The notes under the pieces were generated by a model. It saw only the letters and a program-made list of their open reading frames with translations, was not told the origin of the DNA and ran no database searches. Below, piece after piece: positions 56,570 to 64,000 of a stretch of 64,000 nt of DNA (position 1 is its first letter; the number at the start of each line of letters is the position of its first letter). Origin of the DNA: an uncultured bacterium. Lineage in GTDB: Bacteria > Bacillota > Clostridia > UBA1381. Location of the stretch: positions 1 to 64,000 of the forward strand of contig CAJMRL010000002.1 in assembly GCA_905215805.1 (NCBI GenBank), in the 5' to 3' direction. The position numbers were made by a program, and so were the translations under genes.

Positions 56570-57760
56570 ATGAAAAAAATAGTAATGACGGTTTTTTGCT
56601 TAATTATAGCGGTCATACTTATCGTAGGCATAAGGATGGCAAACCGCCCGCCGCTTACTCAGAAGGCGGAGATTACAACATTAGAGGATAGAATACAAGT
56701 ACAGGGACTGATTGTCAGAGACGAGCATGTATTTTATGCTACAGGAACAGGCACAGTGTATTTTGGCATATCTGAGGGAGAGCGTGTTTCTAAGGACACT
56801 CTTATAAGCAAAATATACTCCGGAACAGTCAGCGAGGATATATTGAAAGAGCTGTCAACTATTGATAAAAAGATAGCTCGTGCAGTTGAGGAGGAAAACA
56901 AGAGCACTCTCTATTCATCGGATTCCAATTCTGTTGACAGTGAAATAAAAACAAGGCTTGACAGTATATATGAATATGCGCAGAATATGGATACAGCAAA
57001 AATTTCGGAATATAAAACGGCTATAAATAATTTAAGAAGCGCAAATGATGATTCCGGAGTAACGCTGACTGAGCTTAGAGAAAAGAAAAATGAGCTTGAA
57101 GCAAGCATTGGCTACGAGGCTCAGGATATTTATACTGATATATCGGGTGTGTTTTCAACTTATCTGGATGGGCTTGAAAGTGTTTTGGAGCCGGATAGGA
57201 TAGAGCAGTATACTCCGTCATATATAAGCGGACTGCAAGTAAACGATCAGGAAAAAGCGGCAGCAGATCCATCTGTAGCAGTCGGAGATCCGATATGCAA
57301 GGTTGTGAATAATCACCTATGGTATACGGTATCTGTTGTAAATACTGCTGATTTAGCGGAATGTAAGGAAGGAATGAGCATAAAGCTGAGATTTAAGAAT
57401 ATGGCTGACGCCGAGGTGGATGGCGTAGTAGAATATATTTCTGAGCCGGACTCTGTGGGAAATGCTCTTGTTATGATACGTTGTTCAACATATCTTGACA
57501 GCGCATTTGCATATAGAAATGCTGATATTGATATGATTTTTAAAAGCTATACGGGATATAATGTACCTGTATATGCTATAAGAACAAAAGAAGACGGAAG
57601 CCATATGGTTATAGGAGAATCGGGAACAAGCAGATTTAACTGTGATGTAGATGTATTGTATACAAATACAGATGATGGTTATGCAATAGTCCAGTCATCC
57701 GAAAATGCTGTAAATAAGCTCTCAAAAGCGGATAGAATTGTTATCAGTGAGGCATCTTAA
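56570..57760 (+). CDS. HlyD-like membrane-anchored protein of the sepF cluster
   Basis: A 396-residue protein with one N-terminal membrane helix (about 4-24) and an extracytoplasmic part with a split biotinyl-lipoyl-like domain (TGTGTVYFGISEGERVSKDTLI near 58-80), a long coiled segment (about 95-185) and a C-terminal beta-barrel region. This is the HlyD/membrane fusion fold, but no transporter partner is adjacent. In Clostridia a protein of this kind regularly precedes ylmE-sepF, so a role in the envelope during division is likely. There is no clear ribosome site before the ATG. Confidence 0.75.
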   Translation: MKKIVMTVFCLIIAVILIVGIRMANRPPLTQKAEITTLEDRIQVQGLIVRDEHVFYATGTGTVYFGISEGERVSKDTLISKIYSGTVSEDILKELSTIDKKIARAVEEENKSTLYSSDSNSVDSEIKTRLDSIYEYAQNMDTAKISEYKTAINNLRSANDDSGVTLTELREKKNELEASIGYEAQDIYTDISGVFSTYLDGLESVLEPDRIEQYTPSYISGLQVNDQEKAAADPSVAVGDPICKVVNNHLWYTVSVVNTADLAECKEGMSIKLRFKNMADAEVDGVVEYISEPDSVGNALVMIRCSTYLDSAFAYRNADIDMIFKSYTGYNVPVYAIRTKEDGSHMVIGESGTSRFNCDVDVLYTNTDDGYAIVQSSENAVNKLSKADRIVISEAS

Positions 57761-57773
57761 GGAGGTAAGTGCT

Positions 57774-58469
57774 TTGGATATAGAACAGAATTTGAAAAAT
57801 GTTGAACAAAGAATTGCCGCAGCCGCAAAAAAAAGCGGAAGAAGCCGTGAGGATATAATTTTAGTGGCGGTAACAAAAACTCATCCGGCAGATATGATGA
57901 ATGAGGCAATAAAGGCAGGAGTAACAGATATAGGAGAGAACAAGCCGCAGGAGGTCCGTGATAAATATACGGACGTATTGCCGGTAAGATGGCATCTTAT
58001 AGGACATTTGCAGACAAATAAAGTTAAATATATTATAGATAAATGTTGTATGATACACAGTGTTGACTCTATAAAGCTTATGGATGAAATTGAAAAACAG
58101 GCAAAGCAGCATGATGTAAGTATGGATATACTTATACAGGTAAATATTTCCGGAGAAGAAACAAAATCCGGAATAACAGCAGAAGAGCTTGATGAACTGC
58201 TTATGCACGCCGGAGAACTTCAACGCGTCAAGGTAAGAGGTCTTATGACAATAGCGCCTAAATGCGAACGTCAGGAGGATGCGGCTGTGCATTTCAGGAA
58301 TATGAAAATGTTATTTGACGAAACAGCCAAAAAGGTGTACAAAAATGTTTCTATGGAATATTTGTCTATGGGAATGAGCGGTGATTTTGAAGCCGCAATA
58401 GAGTGCGGATCAAATATGGTTCGTGTGGGAAGCGCAATTTTTGGGGCGCGTGATTATTCAAAACACTAA
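57774..58469 (+). CDS. ylmE: PLP homeostasis protein YggS/YlmE
   Basis: A 231-residue single-domain alanine-racemase-fold protein binding pyridoxal phosphate. The cofactor lysine is in LVAVTKTHP, and the phosphate site in MGMSGDFEAAIECGSNMVRVGSAIFG. Known members keep free PLP and amino acid pools balanced rather than catalysing a reaction. The frame opens at 57738, but AAGGAGG (57759-57765) sits 8 nt before TTG 57774, where family members begin. It is a constant neighbour of sepF. Confidence 0.93.
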   Translation: MDIEQNLKNVEQRIAAAAKKSGRSREDIILVAVTKTHPADMMNEAIKAGVTDIGENKPQEVRDKYTDVLPVRWHLIGHLQTNKVKYIIDKCCMIHSVDSIKLMDEIEKQAKQHDVSMDILIQVNISGEETKSGITAEELDELLMHAGELQRVKVRGLMTIAPKCERQEDAAVHFRNMKMLFDETAKKVYKNVSMEYLSMGMSGDFEAAIECGSNMVRVGSAIFGARDYSKH

Positions 58470-58487
58470 TGGAAAGGATAGATAAAA

Positions 58488-58994
58488 ATGGGAGCTTTAA
58501 ATTCAATAAAGAACTTTCTGGGCTTTGAAAGCGAAGAGGAACTCGATGAGGAGCTGGACGAAAGAGAGCAGATGGAGGATGAGGACGAGGATTCCAGATA
58601 TTCTTCCAAATATTCTTCTTCAAGGTCTTCTTCAAGAAATCAGTATTCCAGACAATCGCCTAAGATAGTCAATGTAAAGCGCGACGGACGCGGCAGCGAC
58701 TATGTAGGAGATGATTATCCTACAAGCACTATCAAGGTCTATAAGCCGAAAAGCATAAATGACACAAGAAAAATTGCCGATGACATGCTTCGCGGTATTG
58801 TTATTATAATGGATATTGAAAATGCCGATGCTGCGGAAAGACAGAGAATCGTGGATTGTATTTACGGCGTTTCCTATGGCTTGAGATATAATTTCAGGCG
58901 TGTAGCCGACAGAATGTTTGTATCTGCACCTCATAATATAGATATTTCCGGAGACGGCATAAAAACTCAGGACGGAGAGATTTATCACTGGTAA
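58488..58994 (+). CDS. sepF: Cell division protein SepF
   Basis: A 168-residue FtsZ-binding protein that bundles FtsZ and tethers it to the membrane. A short amphipathic N-terminus (MGALNSIKNFLGF) is the membrane anchor. An acidic, then Ser-rich linker (about 18-52) leads to the globular domain (about 70-155) with the conserved KPKSINDTRKIADDML and IVDCIYGVSYGL. Typical length. It lies between ylmE and ylmH. Confidence 0.95.
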   Translation: MGALNSIKNFLGFESEEELDEELDEREQMEDEDEDSRYSSKYSSSRSSSRNQYSRQSPKIVNVKRDGRGSDYVGDDYPTSTIKVYKPKSINDTRKIADDMLRGIVIIMDIENADAAERQRIVDCIYGVSYGLRYNFRRVADRMFVSAPHNIDISGDGIKTQDGEIYHW

Positions 58995-59000
58995 GATAGA

Positions 59001-59750
59001 ATGAATGAAAATAAGCTGTTGATACCGCGTATAGATGATTTGTTCCGCTTGTGCGATAAATATGCGTGTGCACGTTTTTCGCCTTTTCTTGACGGCGGAG
59101 AAATTGCCGAGATAGAGGATAGTTATGTTATGCCCTACGGCTGCAATGTGATGTGGTTTGGAGGAGCGGATAATTGTGAAAGGAAGATTTTGGGGGTTTT
59201 TCCGGAATGGGAGGAGCCGTCGAAGCAGGATTTTCCTATAAAGATCATACGCTTTGAGGGTGGTTTTTCCAGGGAACTGAGCCATAGAGATTATCTGGGG
59301 ACAATTATGTCCTTGGGAATTGAGAGAAATAAAACGGGAGATATTATTGTAAATGGAAAGACAGCATATGTTTTTGCATATGATGATATTGCCGACTACA
59401 TAAGCTCCGGAATAAGAAAAATTGGCAATCAGGGAGTTAAGTCGGAGGTGCTTGAGGTATCTGATATTGTTGTGCCGGAGCCGATGCTGGTGGAAATGAA
59501 CGCTGTTTGTGCATCCGAAAGGCTTGATGCTGTTGTCGGAGCAGCGGCCGGAGTGTCAAGGAGCAATGCCGCAGCGCTTATACGCGGAGGAAAAGTAAAG
59601 CTCAATCACCGCGAAACGGCAGATGTATCTAAAAGCGTGAAAAATGAAGACTTAATTTCAATAAGAGGATTTGGACGATATATTTTCAGAGAGACGGGCG
59701 CGCAGACCAGAAAAGGAAGAGTGCATATAAAATTGTATAAGTATATTTAA
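59001..59750 (+). CDS. ylmH: YlmH-type S4-domain RNA-binding protein
   Basis: A 249-residue protein with an N-terminal YlmH domain and a C-terminal S4 RNA-binding domain (about 175-240, with RLDAVVGAAAGVSRSNAAALIRGGKVKLNH split over it). Family members have been linked to division and, more recently, to ribosome rescue. It starts 6 nt after sepF and ends 14 nt before divIVA. Confidence 0.92.
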   Translation: MNENKLLIPRIDDLFRLCDKYACARFSPFLDGGEIAEIEDSYVMPYGCNVMWFGGADNCERKILGVFPEWEEPSKQDFPIKIIRFEGGFSRELSHRDYLGTIMSLGIERNKTGDIIVNGKTAYVFAYDDIADYISSGIRKIGNQGVKSEVLEVSDIVVPEPMLVEMNAVCASERLDAVVGAAAGVSRSNAAALIRGGKVKLNHRETADVSKSVKNEDLISIRGFGRYIFRETGAQTRKGRVHIKLYKYI

Positions 59751-59764
59751 GGGAGTGGTTTTTA

Positions 59765-60202
59765 ATGCTCAGACCTATAGATATCCAAAACAAGGAGTTT
59801 GAAAAAAGACTCAAGGGTTATGACTGTGATCAGGTAGACGATTTTTTGGACGCCATAATTCAAGATTATGAGGTTATCTGCAAAGAAAATGAAACGATAA
59901 AAGAAAAAATGAAGGTACTTACCGATTCTTTGGAAAGATACAAGCAAATAGAAGCTACTATGCAAAAATCGGTAGAGGTTGCAAAGGAAACAGCAGAGGA
60001 AATTCGTAAAAATGCAAATATGGAGGCTCAGACCATAATAGAACGCGCGAAGGTTGATGCGTCAAGGCTGGCAAAGCAAATAGATGACGAGCATGTAAAA
60101 CGCCATAATGAAATGCTTGCAATAAAAAGTGAAACGGATGCTTATAAATCAAGATTAAAGGCGATTTGCACAAATATTATGCAAATGTGCGACGAATTGT
60201 AA
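59765..60202 (+). CDS. divIVA: DivIVA domain protein
   Basis: A 145-residue coiled-coil protein that marks negatively curved membrane at poles and septa. The N-terminal lipid-binding motif RPIDIQNKEFEKRLKGYD and QVDDFLDAIIQDYE are typical, followed by an unbroken heptad region. It closes the division cluster, and the ileS promoter and T-box lie directly after it. Confidence 0.94.
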   Translation: MLRPIDIQNKEFEKRLKGYDCDQVDDFLDAIIQDYEVICKENETIKEKMKVLTDSLERYKQIEATMQKSVEVAKETAEEIRKNANMEAQTIIERAKVDASRLAKQIDDEHVKRHNEMLAIKSETDAYKSRLKAICTNIMQMCDEL

Positions 60203-60209
60203 TTTTCTA

Positions 60210-60238
60210 TTGACATTCGGAAATTTTTATAATATAAT
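60210..60238 (+). promoter_or_regulatory. Perfect consensus promoter of ileS
   Basis: TTGACA (60210-60215), 17 nt, TATAAT (60233-60238). Confidence 0.92.
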
Positions 60239-60244
60239 ATACAT

Positions 60245-60490
60245 GAAAAATTTTAAAGGCATAGATGGAGACAGTAGCCGTATATGAATGCCATGAGCGA
60301 GCCGCGGAGGGTGAGAGCGCGGAGGTGAGTAGTATATGAGTGAAGATCACTCCGGAGCTGTGCGGCAGAAAGCATATGCAATTAAGCCGCAACGGATTCC
60401 GCCCGTAACAGCGGACTCATATGTTAGTATGACGAGTGGTACAAATGAGCATTATGCCTTTGTCTTGGAATACAAGACAAAGGTTTTTTG
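60245..60490 (+). ncRNA. T-box leader of ileS
   Basis: A 245-nt leader that in this class reads uncharged tRNA. The T-box core GAGTGGTAC is at 60435-60443, with the TGGT bulge (60437-60440) that pairs with the ACCA end of tRNA. A large 5' stem I region (60255-60360) contains GAAGATCAC near 60343-60351, whose ATC is a plausible isoleucine specifier. The terminator is a perfect 11-bp stem (60457-60467 with 60473-60483) followed by six T. ACAAA (60441-60445) can pair with TTTGT (60459-60463) as part of the antiterminator. Confidence 0.88.
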
Positions 60491-60511
60491 TTTATGAAAG
60501 GAATGAAAGAG

Positions 60512-63500
60512 ATGTACAAAAAGGTTTCTACAGACCTGAATTTTGTTGAAAGAGAAAAAGAAATTGAAAAGTTTTGGAAAGACAACAATATTTTTCAGAA
60601 GAGTATAGACTCGCGCCGTGACGGAGAAGTGTATACATTTTATGACGGACCTCCTACGGCTAACGGAAAACCGCATATAGGTCACGTTCTTACACGTGTT
60701 ATTAAAGATATGATCCCGCGCTACCGTACAATGAAGGGCGCTAAGATCATTCGTAAAGCAGGCTGGGATACACATGGTCTTCCTGTTGAGCTTGAAGTGG
60801 AAAAGAAGCTTGGGCTTGACGGAAAAGAACAGATCGAGGGATATGGTTTAGAGCCTTTTATTAAGGAATGTAAGGAAAGTGTTTGGAAGTATAAGAGTAT
60901 GTGGGAAGATTTCTCAAATACGGTAGGCTTCTGGGCTGATATGGATAATCCATATGTAACATATGATAATAATTTTATAGAGTCAGAGTGGTGGGCACTT
61001 AAAAAGATATGGGAGAAAGGACTTCTGTATAAGGGACACAAAATAGTTCCGTATTGCCCGCGATGCGGAACTCCGCTTTCATCACACGAGGTGGCTCAGG
61101 GATATAAGGATGTCAAGGAACGTTCGGCTACAGCGAAATTTGCTGTAAAGGGCGAGGAGAATACGTATCTTCTTGCATGGACAACAACTCCGTGGACTCT
61201 TCCGTCGAATGTTGCTCTTTGTGTGAATCCGGAAGAGAAGTATGTCAAGATAAAGGTTGACGATGAGTATTATATTCTCGCAGAGGCGCTTGTCGCTTCA
61301 AATTTCCCCGAAAAGGAATATGAGGTTGTTAAAGAATATATTGGCAAGGATCTTGAGTATATGGAATATGAGGCGCTGTATCCATCAGAAAACCTCAAGA
61401 AAAAGGCTTATTATGTAACCTGTGACGGATATGTAACGCTTACAGACGGTACAGGTATAGTTCATATTGCTCCGGCATTTGGTGAGGACGACTCTAAGGT
61501 CGGACATAAATATGATCTTCCGTTCCTTCAGCTTGTGGACGGAAAGGGCTGTATGACAGACGGAACAAAATGGCCCGGAGTATTCTGCAAGGATGCCGAT
61601 AAATTTATTTTACAGGATCTTGATGAAAGAGGACTTCTCTTTAATGCGCCGAAATTTGAGCACAGCTATCCGTTCTGCTGGAGATGTGATACGCCGCTTA
61701 TTTACTATGCGCGTGATACATGGTTTATAAAAATGACGGCGGTTAAGGATGATCTCATAAGAAATAACAAGACAATTAACTGGATACCTAAAACAATAGG
61801 CGAGGGCCGTTTTGGCTCATGGCTTGAAAATGTTCAGGATTGGGGCATAAGCCGTAACAGATATTGGGGTACTCCGCTTAATATATGGGAGTGCGAATGC
61901 GGAAAAAGACATGCTATAGGCTCGATTGAGGAGCTGAAGCAGATGAGCAGCAATTGTCCCGATGATATTGAGCTTCACAGACCTTTTATCGATAAGGTAA
62001 CTATAAAGTGTCCTGACTGCGGAAAGGAAATGCACAGAGTTCCTGAGGTTATAGACTGCTGGTTTGACTCCGGAGCTATGCCGTTTGCACAGTGGCATTA
62101 TCCGTTTGAAAATAAGGAAATTTTTGAGGAGAATTTCCCTGCTGACTTTATCAGTGAGGCGGTTGACCAGACAAGAGGATGGTTCTATTCCTTGCTTGCT
62201 GAATCAACGCTGCTGTTTAATAAAGCTCCGTATAAGAATGTTATAGTTCTTGGTCATGTTCAGGATGAAAACGGACAGAAGATGTCTAAATCAAAGGGAA
62301 ATGCTGTAGACCCGTTTGAAGCTTTGGAGAAGCACGGAGCGGACGCGATACGCTGGTATTTCTATTCAAACAGCGCTCCGTGGCTGCCGAACCGTTTCCA
62401 CGACAAGGCAGTTACAGAGGGACAAAGAAAGTTTATGGGAACGCTTTGGAATACCTATGCATTCTTTGTGCTGTATGCGAATATAGATAATTTTGATGCA
62501 ACAAAGTATACTCTTGAATATGATAAGCTTTCCGTTATGGATAAATGGCTGCTTTCGAGAGTCAATTCAATGGTAAAGCAGGTTGACGAGAATCTTAATA
62601 ACTATAAGATTACAGAAACAACAAAGGTTCTTGACAAATTTGTCGATGAGCTTTCGAACTGGTATGTACGTCTTTGCCGTGCGCGCTTCTGGGTAAAGGA
62701 TATGACTCAGGATAAGATCAACGCATATATGACTCTTTATACAGCTCTTGTGACGGTGTGCAAGGCTGCGGCTCCTATGATACCGTTTATGACTGAGGAG
62801 ATATATCAGAACATTGTAAGAGAAATTGATAAGGATGCGCCTGAATCAATTCATCTTTGTGATTTTCCGAAGTATGATGAAAAGCTTATAGATAAAGAAC
62901 TTGAGGAAGGCATGGAAGAAGTTCTTGATATTGTTGTTTTGGGCCGTGCATGCAGAAATGTTTCAAATATGAAGCAAAGACAGCCGCTTGCCAATCTGTA
63001 TGTAAAAGCAGACAATGAATTAAAGGATTTTTATAAGGATATAATAAAGGGCGAGCTTAATGTGAAGAATGTGGAGTTTGTAGATGACGTTTCGGCATTT
63101 ACAAGCTATAGCTTTAAGCCGCAGCTAAAAACATTGGGCAGACGTTTTGGAAAGAATATAGGAAAGGTTAAGGAAATTCTTGCCAATATTGACGGATCAG
63201 CTGCAATGAATGAGCTTAACACAAGCGGAAAGCTTACGATCGAGGTTGACGGTGTTGAGGAGAAACTTGAAAAGGATGATCTTCTTATCGAAGCTGTTAA
63301 ATCTGAGCATTATATTTCAGATTCTGACTACGGAATAACCGTTGTTCTTGATATACGCCTTACTCCTGAACTTATAGAGGAAGGTTTTGTAAGAGAGATT
63401 ATTTCAAAGCTTCAGACTATGAGAAAGGATTCGGGCTTTGAGGTTATGGATCATATAAAAGTATATGCGTCTGTGAATGATAAGCTTAGAGGTATCGTCG

Positions 63501-63628
63501 AGTCAAACGCAGAATTCATTAAAGACCAGGTATTGGCTGATGAGATTCTTTTCAGTGCTGACGCAGAAAATTCTAGGGAATGGAATATAAACGGCGAAAA
63601 GGCTGTGCTCGGTGTTGAGAGGGTATGA
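60512..63628 (+). CDS. ileS: Isoleucyl-tRNA synthetase, type 2
   Basis: Charges tRNA-Ile. The 1038-residue class I synthetase has HIGH at His55 (PPTANGKPHIGHVLTR), a large editing domain, a zinc-type cluster (CPDCGKEMHRVP), KMSKS with first Lys at 590, and an anticodon-binding C-terminus. The length and the PPTANGKPHIGH form match the eukaryote-like IleS2 type, known for low mupirocin sensitivity, rather than the about 930-residue IleS1. Several ATGs are possible (60494, 60503, 60512); AAAGGA at 60497-60502 favours 60512. It is controlled by the T-box directly upstream. Confidence 0.95.
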   Translation: MYKKVSTDLNFVEREKEIEKFWKDNNIFQKSIDSRRDGEVYTFYDGPPTANGKPHIGHVLTRVIKDMIPRYRTMKGAKIIRKAGWDTHGLPVELEVEKKLGLDGKEQIEGYGLEPFIKECKESVWKYKSMWEDFSNTVGFWADMDNPYVTYDNNFIESEWWALKKIWEKGLLYKGHKIVPYCPRCGTPLSSHEVAQGYKDVKERSATAKFAVKGEENTYLLAWTTTPWTLPSNVALCVNPEEKYVKIKVDDEYYILAEALVASNFPEKEYEVVKEYIGKDLEYMEYEALYPSENLKKKAYYVTCDGYVTLTDGTGIVHIAPAFGEDDSKVGHKYDLPFLQLVDGKGCMTDGTKWPGVFCKDADKFILQDLDERGLLFNAPKFEHSYPFCWRCDTPLIYYARDTWFIKMTAVKDDLIRNNKTINWIPKTIGEGRFGSWLENVQDWGISRNRYWGTPLNIWECECGKRHAIGSIEELKQMSSNCPDDIELHRPFIDKVTIKCPDCGKEMHRVPEVIDCWFDSGAMPFAQWHYPFENKEIFEENFPADFISEAVDQTRGWFYSLLAESTLLFNKAPYKNVIVLGHVQDENGQKMSKSKGNAVDPFEALEKHGADAIRWYFYSNSAPWLPNRFHDKAVTEGQRKFMGTLWNTYAFFVLYANIDNFDATKYTLEYDKLSVMDKWLLSRVNSMVKQVDENLNNYKITETTKVLDKFVDELSNWYVRLCRARFWVKDMTQDKINAYMTLYTALVTVCKAAAPMIPFMTEEIYQNIVREIDKDAPESIHLCDFPKYDEKLIDKELEEGMEEVLDIVVLGRACRNVSNMKQRQPLANLYVKADNELKDFYKDIIKGELNVKNVEFVDDVSAFTSYSFKPQLKTLGRRFGKNIGKVKEILANIDGSAAMNELNTSGKLTIEVDGVEEKLEKDDLLIEAVKSEHYISDSDYGITVVLDIRLTPELIEEGFVREIISKLQTMRKDSGFEVMDHIKVYASVNDKLRGIVESNAEFIKDQVLADEILFSADAENSREWNINGEKAVLGVERV

Positions 63629-63632
63629 CTAT

Positions 63633-63668
63633 AATGTTGCGCGGCATTGCTCCGCGCAACATTTTCTG
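63633..63668 (+). terminator. Terminator after ileS
   Basis: Perfect 12-bp GC-rich stem (63633-63644 with 63652-63663), 7-nt loop, short T-rich tail. Confidence 0.8.
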
Positions 63669-63723
63669 CTATATTAAGAACGAAGCCATATAGGATTGAT
63701 TGAAAAGATATAGGAGGCGAAAT

Positions 63724-64000
63724 ATGGGCAGATTGATGATAGCGGGGACAAAAAGCGGCTGCGGAAAAACTATGGTGACTTGTGCCGTATTGCAGGCGTT
63801 GAAAAACAGAGGTATGGATGTTACTGCTTTTAAATGCGGTCCTGATTATATAGATCCGGTTTTTCACAAAACAGTGATCAAGGTGCCGTCATATAATTTG
63901 GATTCATTTTTTATGGCTAAGAATACCGTAAATTACCTTTTGGATAAAAACAGTTCGGAAATTTCAATAATAGAGGGCTCGCACGGATTTTATGATGGAG
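63724..64000 (+). CDS. cbiA: Cobyrinate a,c-diamide synthase, N-terminal part (cut by window edge)
   Basis: The first 92 codons of a gene that runs off the right end. The protein starts MGRLMIAGTKSGCGKT, a deviant Walker A (P-loop) of the CbiA/CobB glutamine-dependent amidotransferases, and continues with FKCGPDYIDPVFH and IIEGSHGFYDG, which carry the conserved metal and substrate residues of this family. It amidates cobyrinic acid in cobalamin synthesis. AGGAGG lies 6 nt before the ATG. No cobalamin riboswitch was seen in the 95 nt between ileS and this gene. Dethiobiotin synthetase or CobQ are less likely because of the CGPDYIDP motif. Confidence 0.88.
   Translation, partial: MGRLMIAGTKSGCGKTMVTCAVLQALKNRGMDVTAFKCGPDYIDPVFHKTVIKVPSYNLDSFFMAKNTVNYLLDKNSSEISIIEGSHGFYDG

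Noticed and set aside
58632..59285. 217-codon open frame on the minus strand across sepF and ylmH
   Set aside because: Antisense shadow of two well-supported genes, with no recognisable domain.
63629..63723. Cobalamin riboswitch before cbiA
   Set aside because: The gap is only 95 nt, is partly occupied by the ileS terminator, and lacks the B12-box.

Overview
The window looks like chromosome from a spore-forming, low-GC member of the Clostridia that degrades pectin. Supporting evidence: an alpha/beta-type small acid-soluble spore protein, a yloU-fakA-recG operon, an ylmE-sepF-ylmH-divIVA-ileS cell-division cluster, a T-box leader, strong GGAGG ribosome sites, and secreted or cytoplasmic pectin enzymes (CE12+CE8, PL1-like, GH88, GH43). 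A pectin specialist such as Monoglobus or a relative would fit; that name is inference.

Layout. 0.2-7.2 kb (+): Lrp-type regulator with aminotransferase, CTP synthase, and a two-subunit ABC exporter with one degenerate ATP site. 7.3-10.5 kb: an unrecognised 714-residue protein and a Ser-rich membrane protein. 10.5-11.9 kb: tRNA-Glu(CTC) and a GH88-type unsaturated uronyl hydrolase. 11.9-18.7 kb (-): ComEC, SASP, and yloU-fakA-recG. 18.8-27.9 kb (+): XerS-like recombinase, then a 1778-residue CE12/CE8 pectin esterase and a PL1-like pectate lyase. 28-30.8 kb: carD-ispD-ispF and a HAD-GtrA fusion. 30.9-34.4 kb (-): ilvB-ilvN-ilvC behind a structured leader. 34.5-39.8 kb (+): GH43, RlmD-type methyltransferase, GmrSD-like nuclease, TIGR04076 protein, DedA. 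40-44.8 kb: VTC-domain protein, alkaline phosphatase, CotH kinase. 45-46.1 kb: a secreted protein behind a consensus promoter and a 200-nt leader. 46.2-53.5 kb: trpD-C-F-A, an iron-type alcohol dehydrogenase and a TrpXYZ-type tryptophan ABC transporter. 53.6-56.4 kb: SLH/NodB surface deacetylase and a patatin. 56.4-63.6 kb: HlyD-like protein, ylmE, sepF, ylmH, divIVA and T-box-controlled ileS (type 2). The start of cbiA/cobB runs off the right edge.

The most striking signal is the trp leader (46232-46385). A perfect consensus promoter is followed by eight (G/T)AG triplets in strict 5-nt register, plus a ninth AAG. The triplet tract can pair with the 5' arm of an intrinsic terminator just before trpD. 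This is the architecture of TRAP (MtrB) attenuation, known best from Bacillus. The trp genes here lack trpE, trpG and trpB and are followed by a predicted tryptophan importer, which points to a tryptophan-sensing locus. The ilvB leader has a separate multi-hairpin fold that I do not recognise. I saw no CRISPR array, insertion sequence, prophage or rRNA gene.
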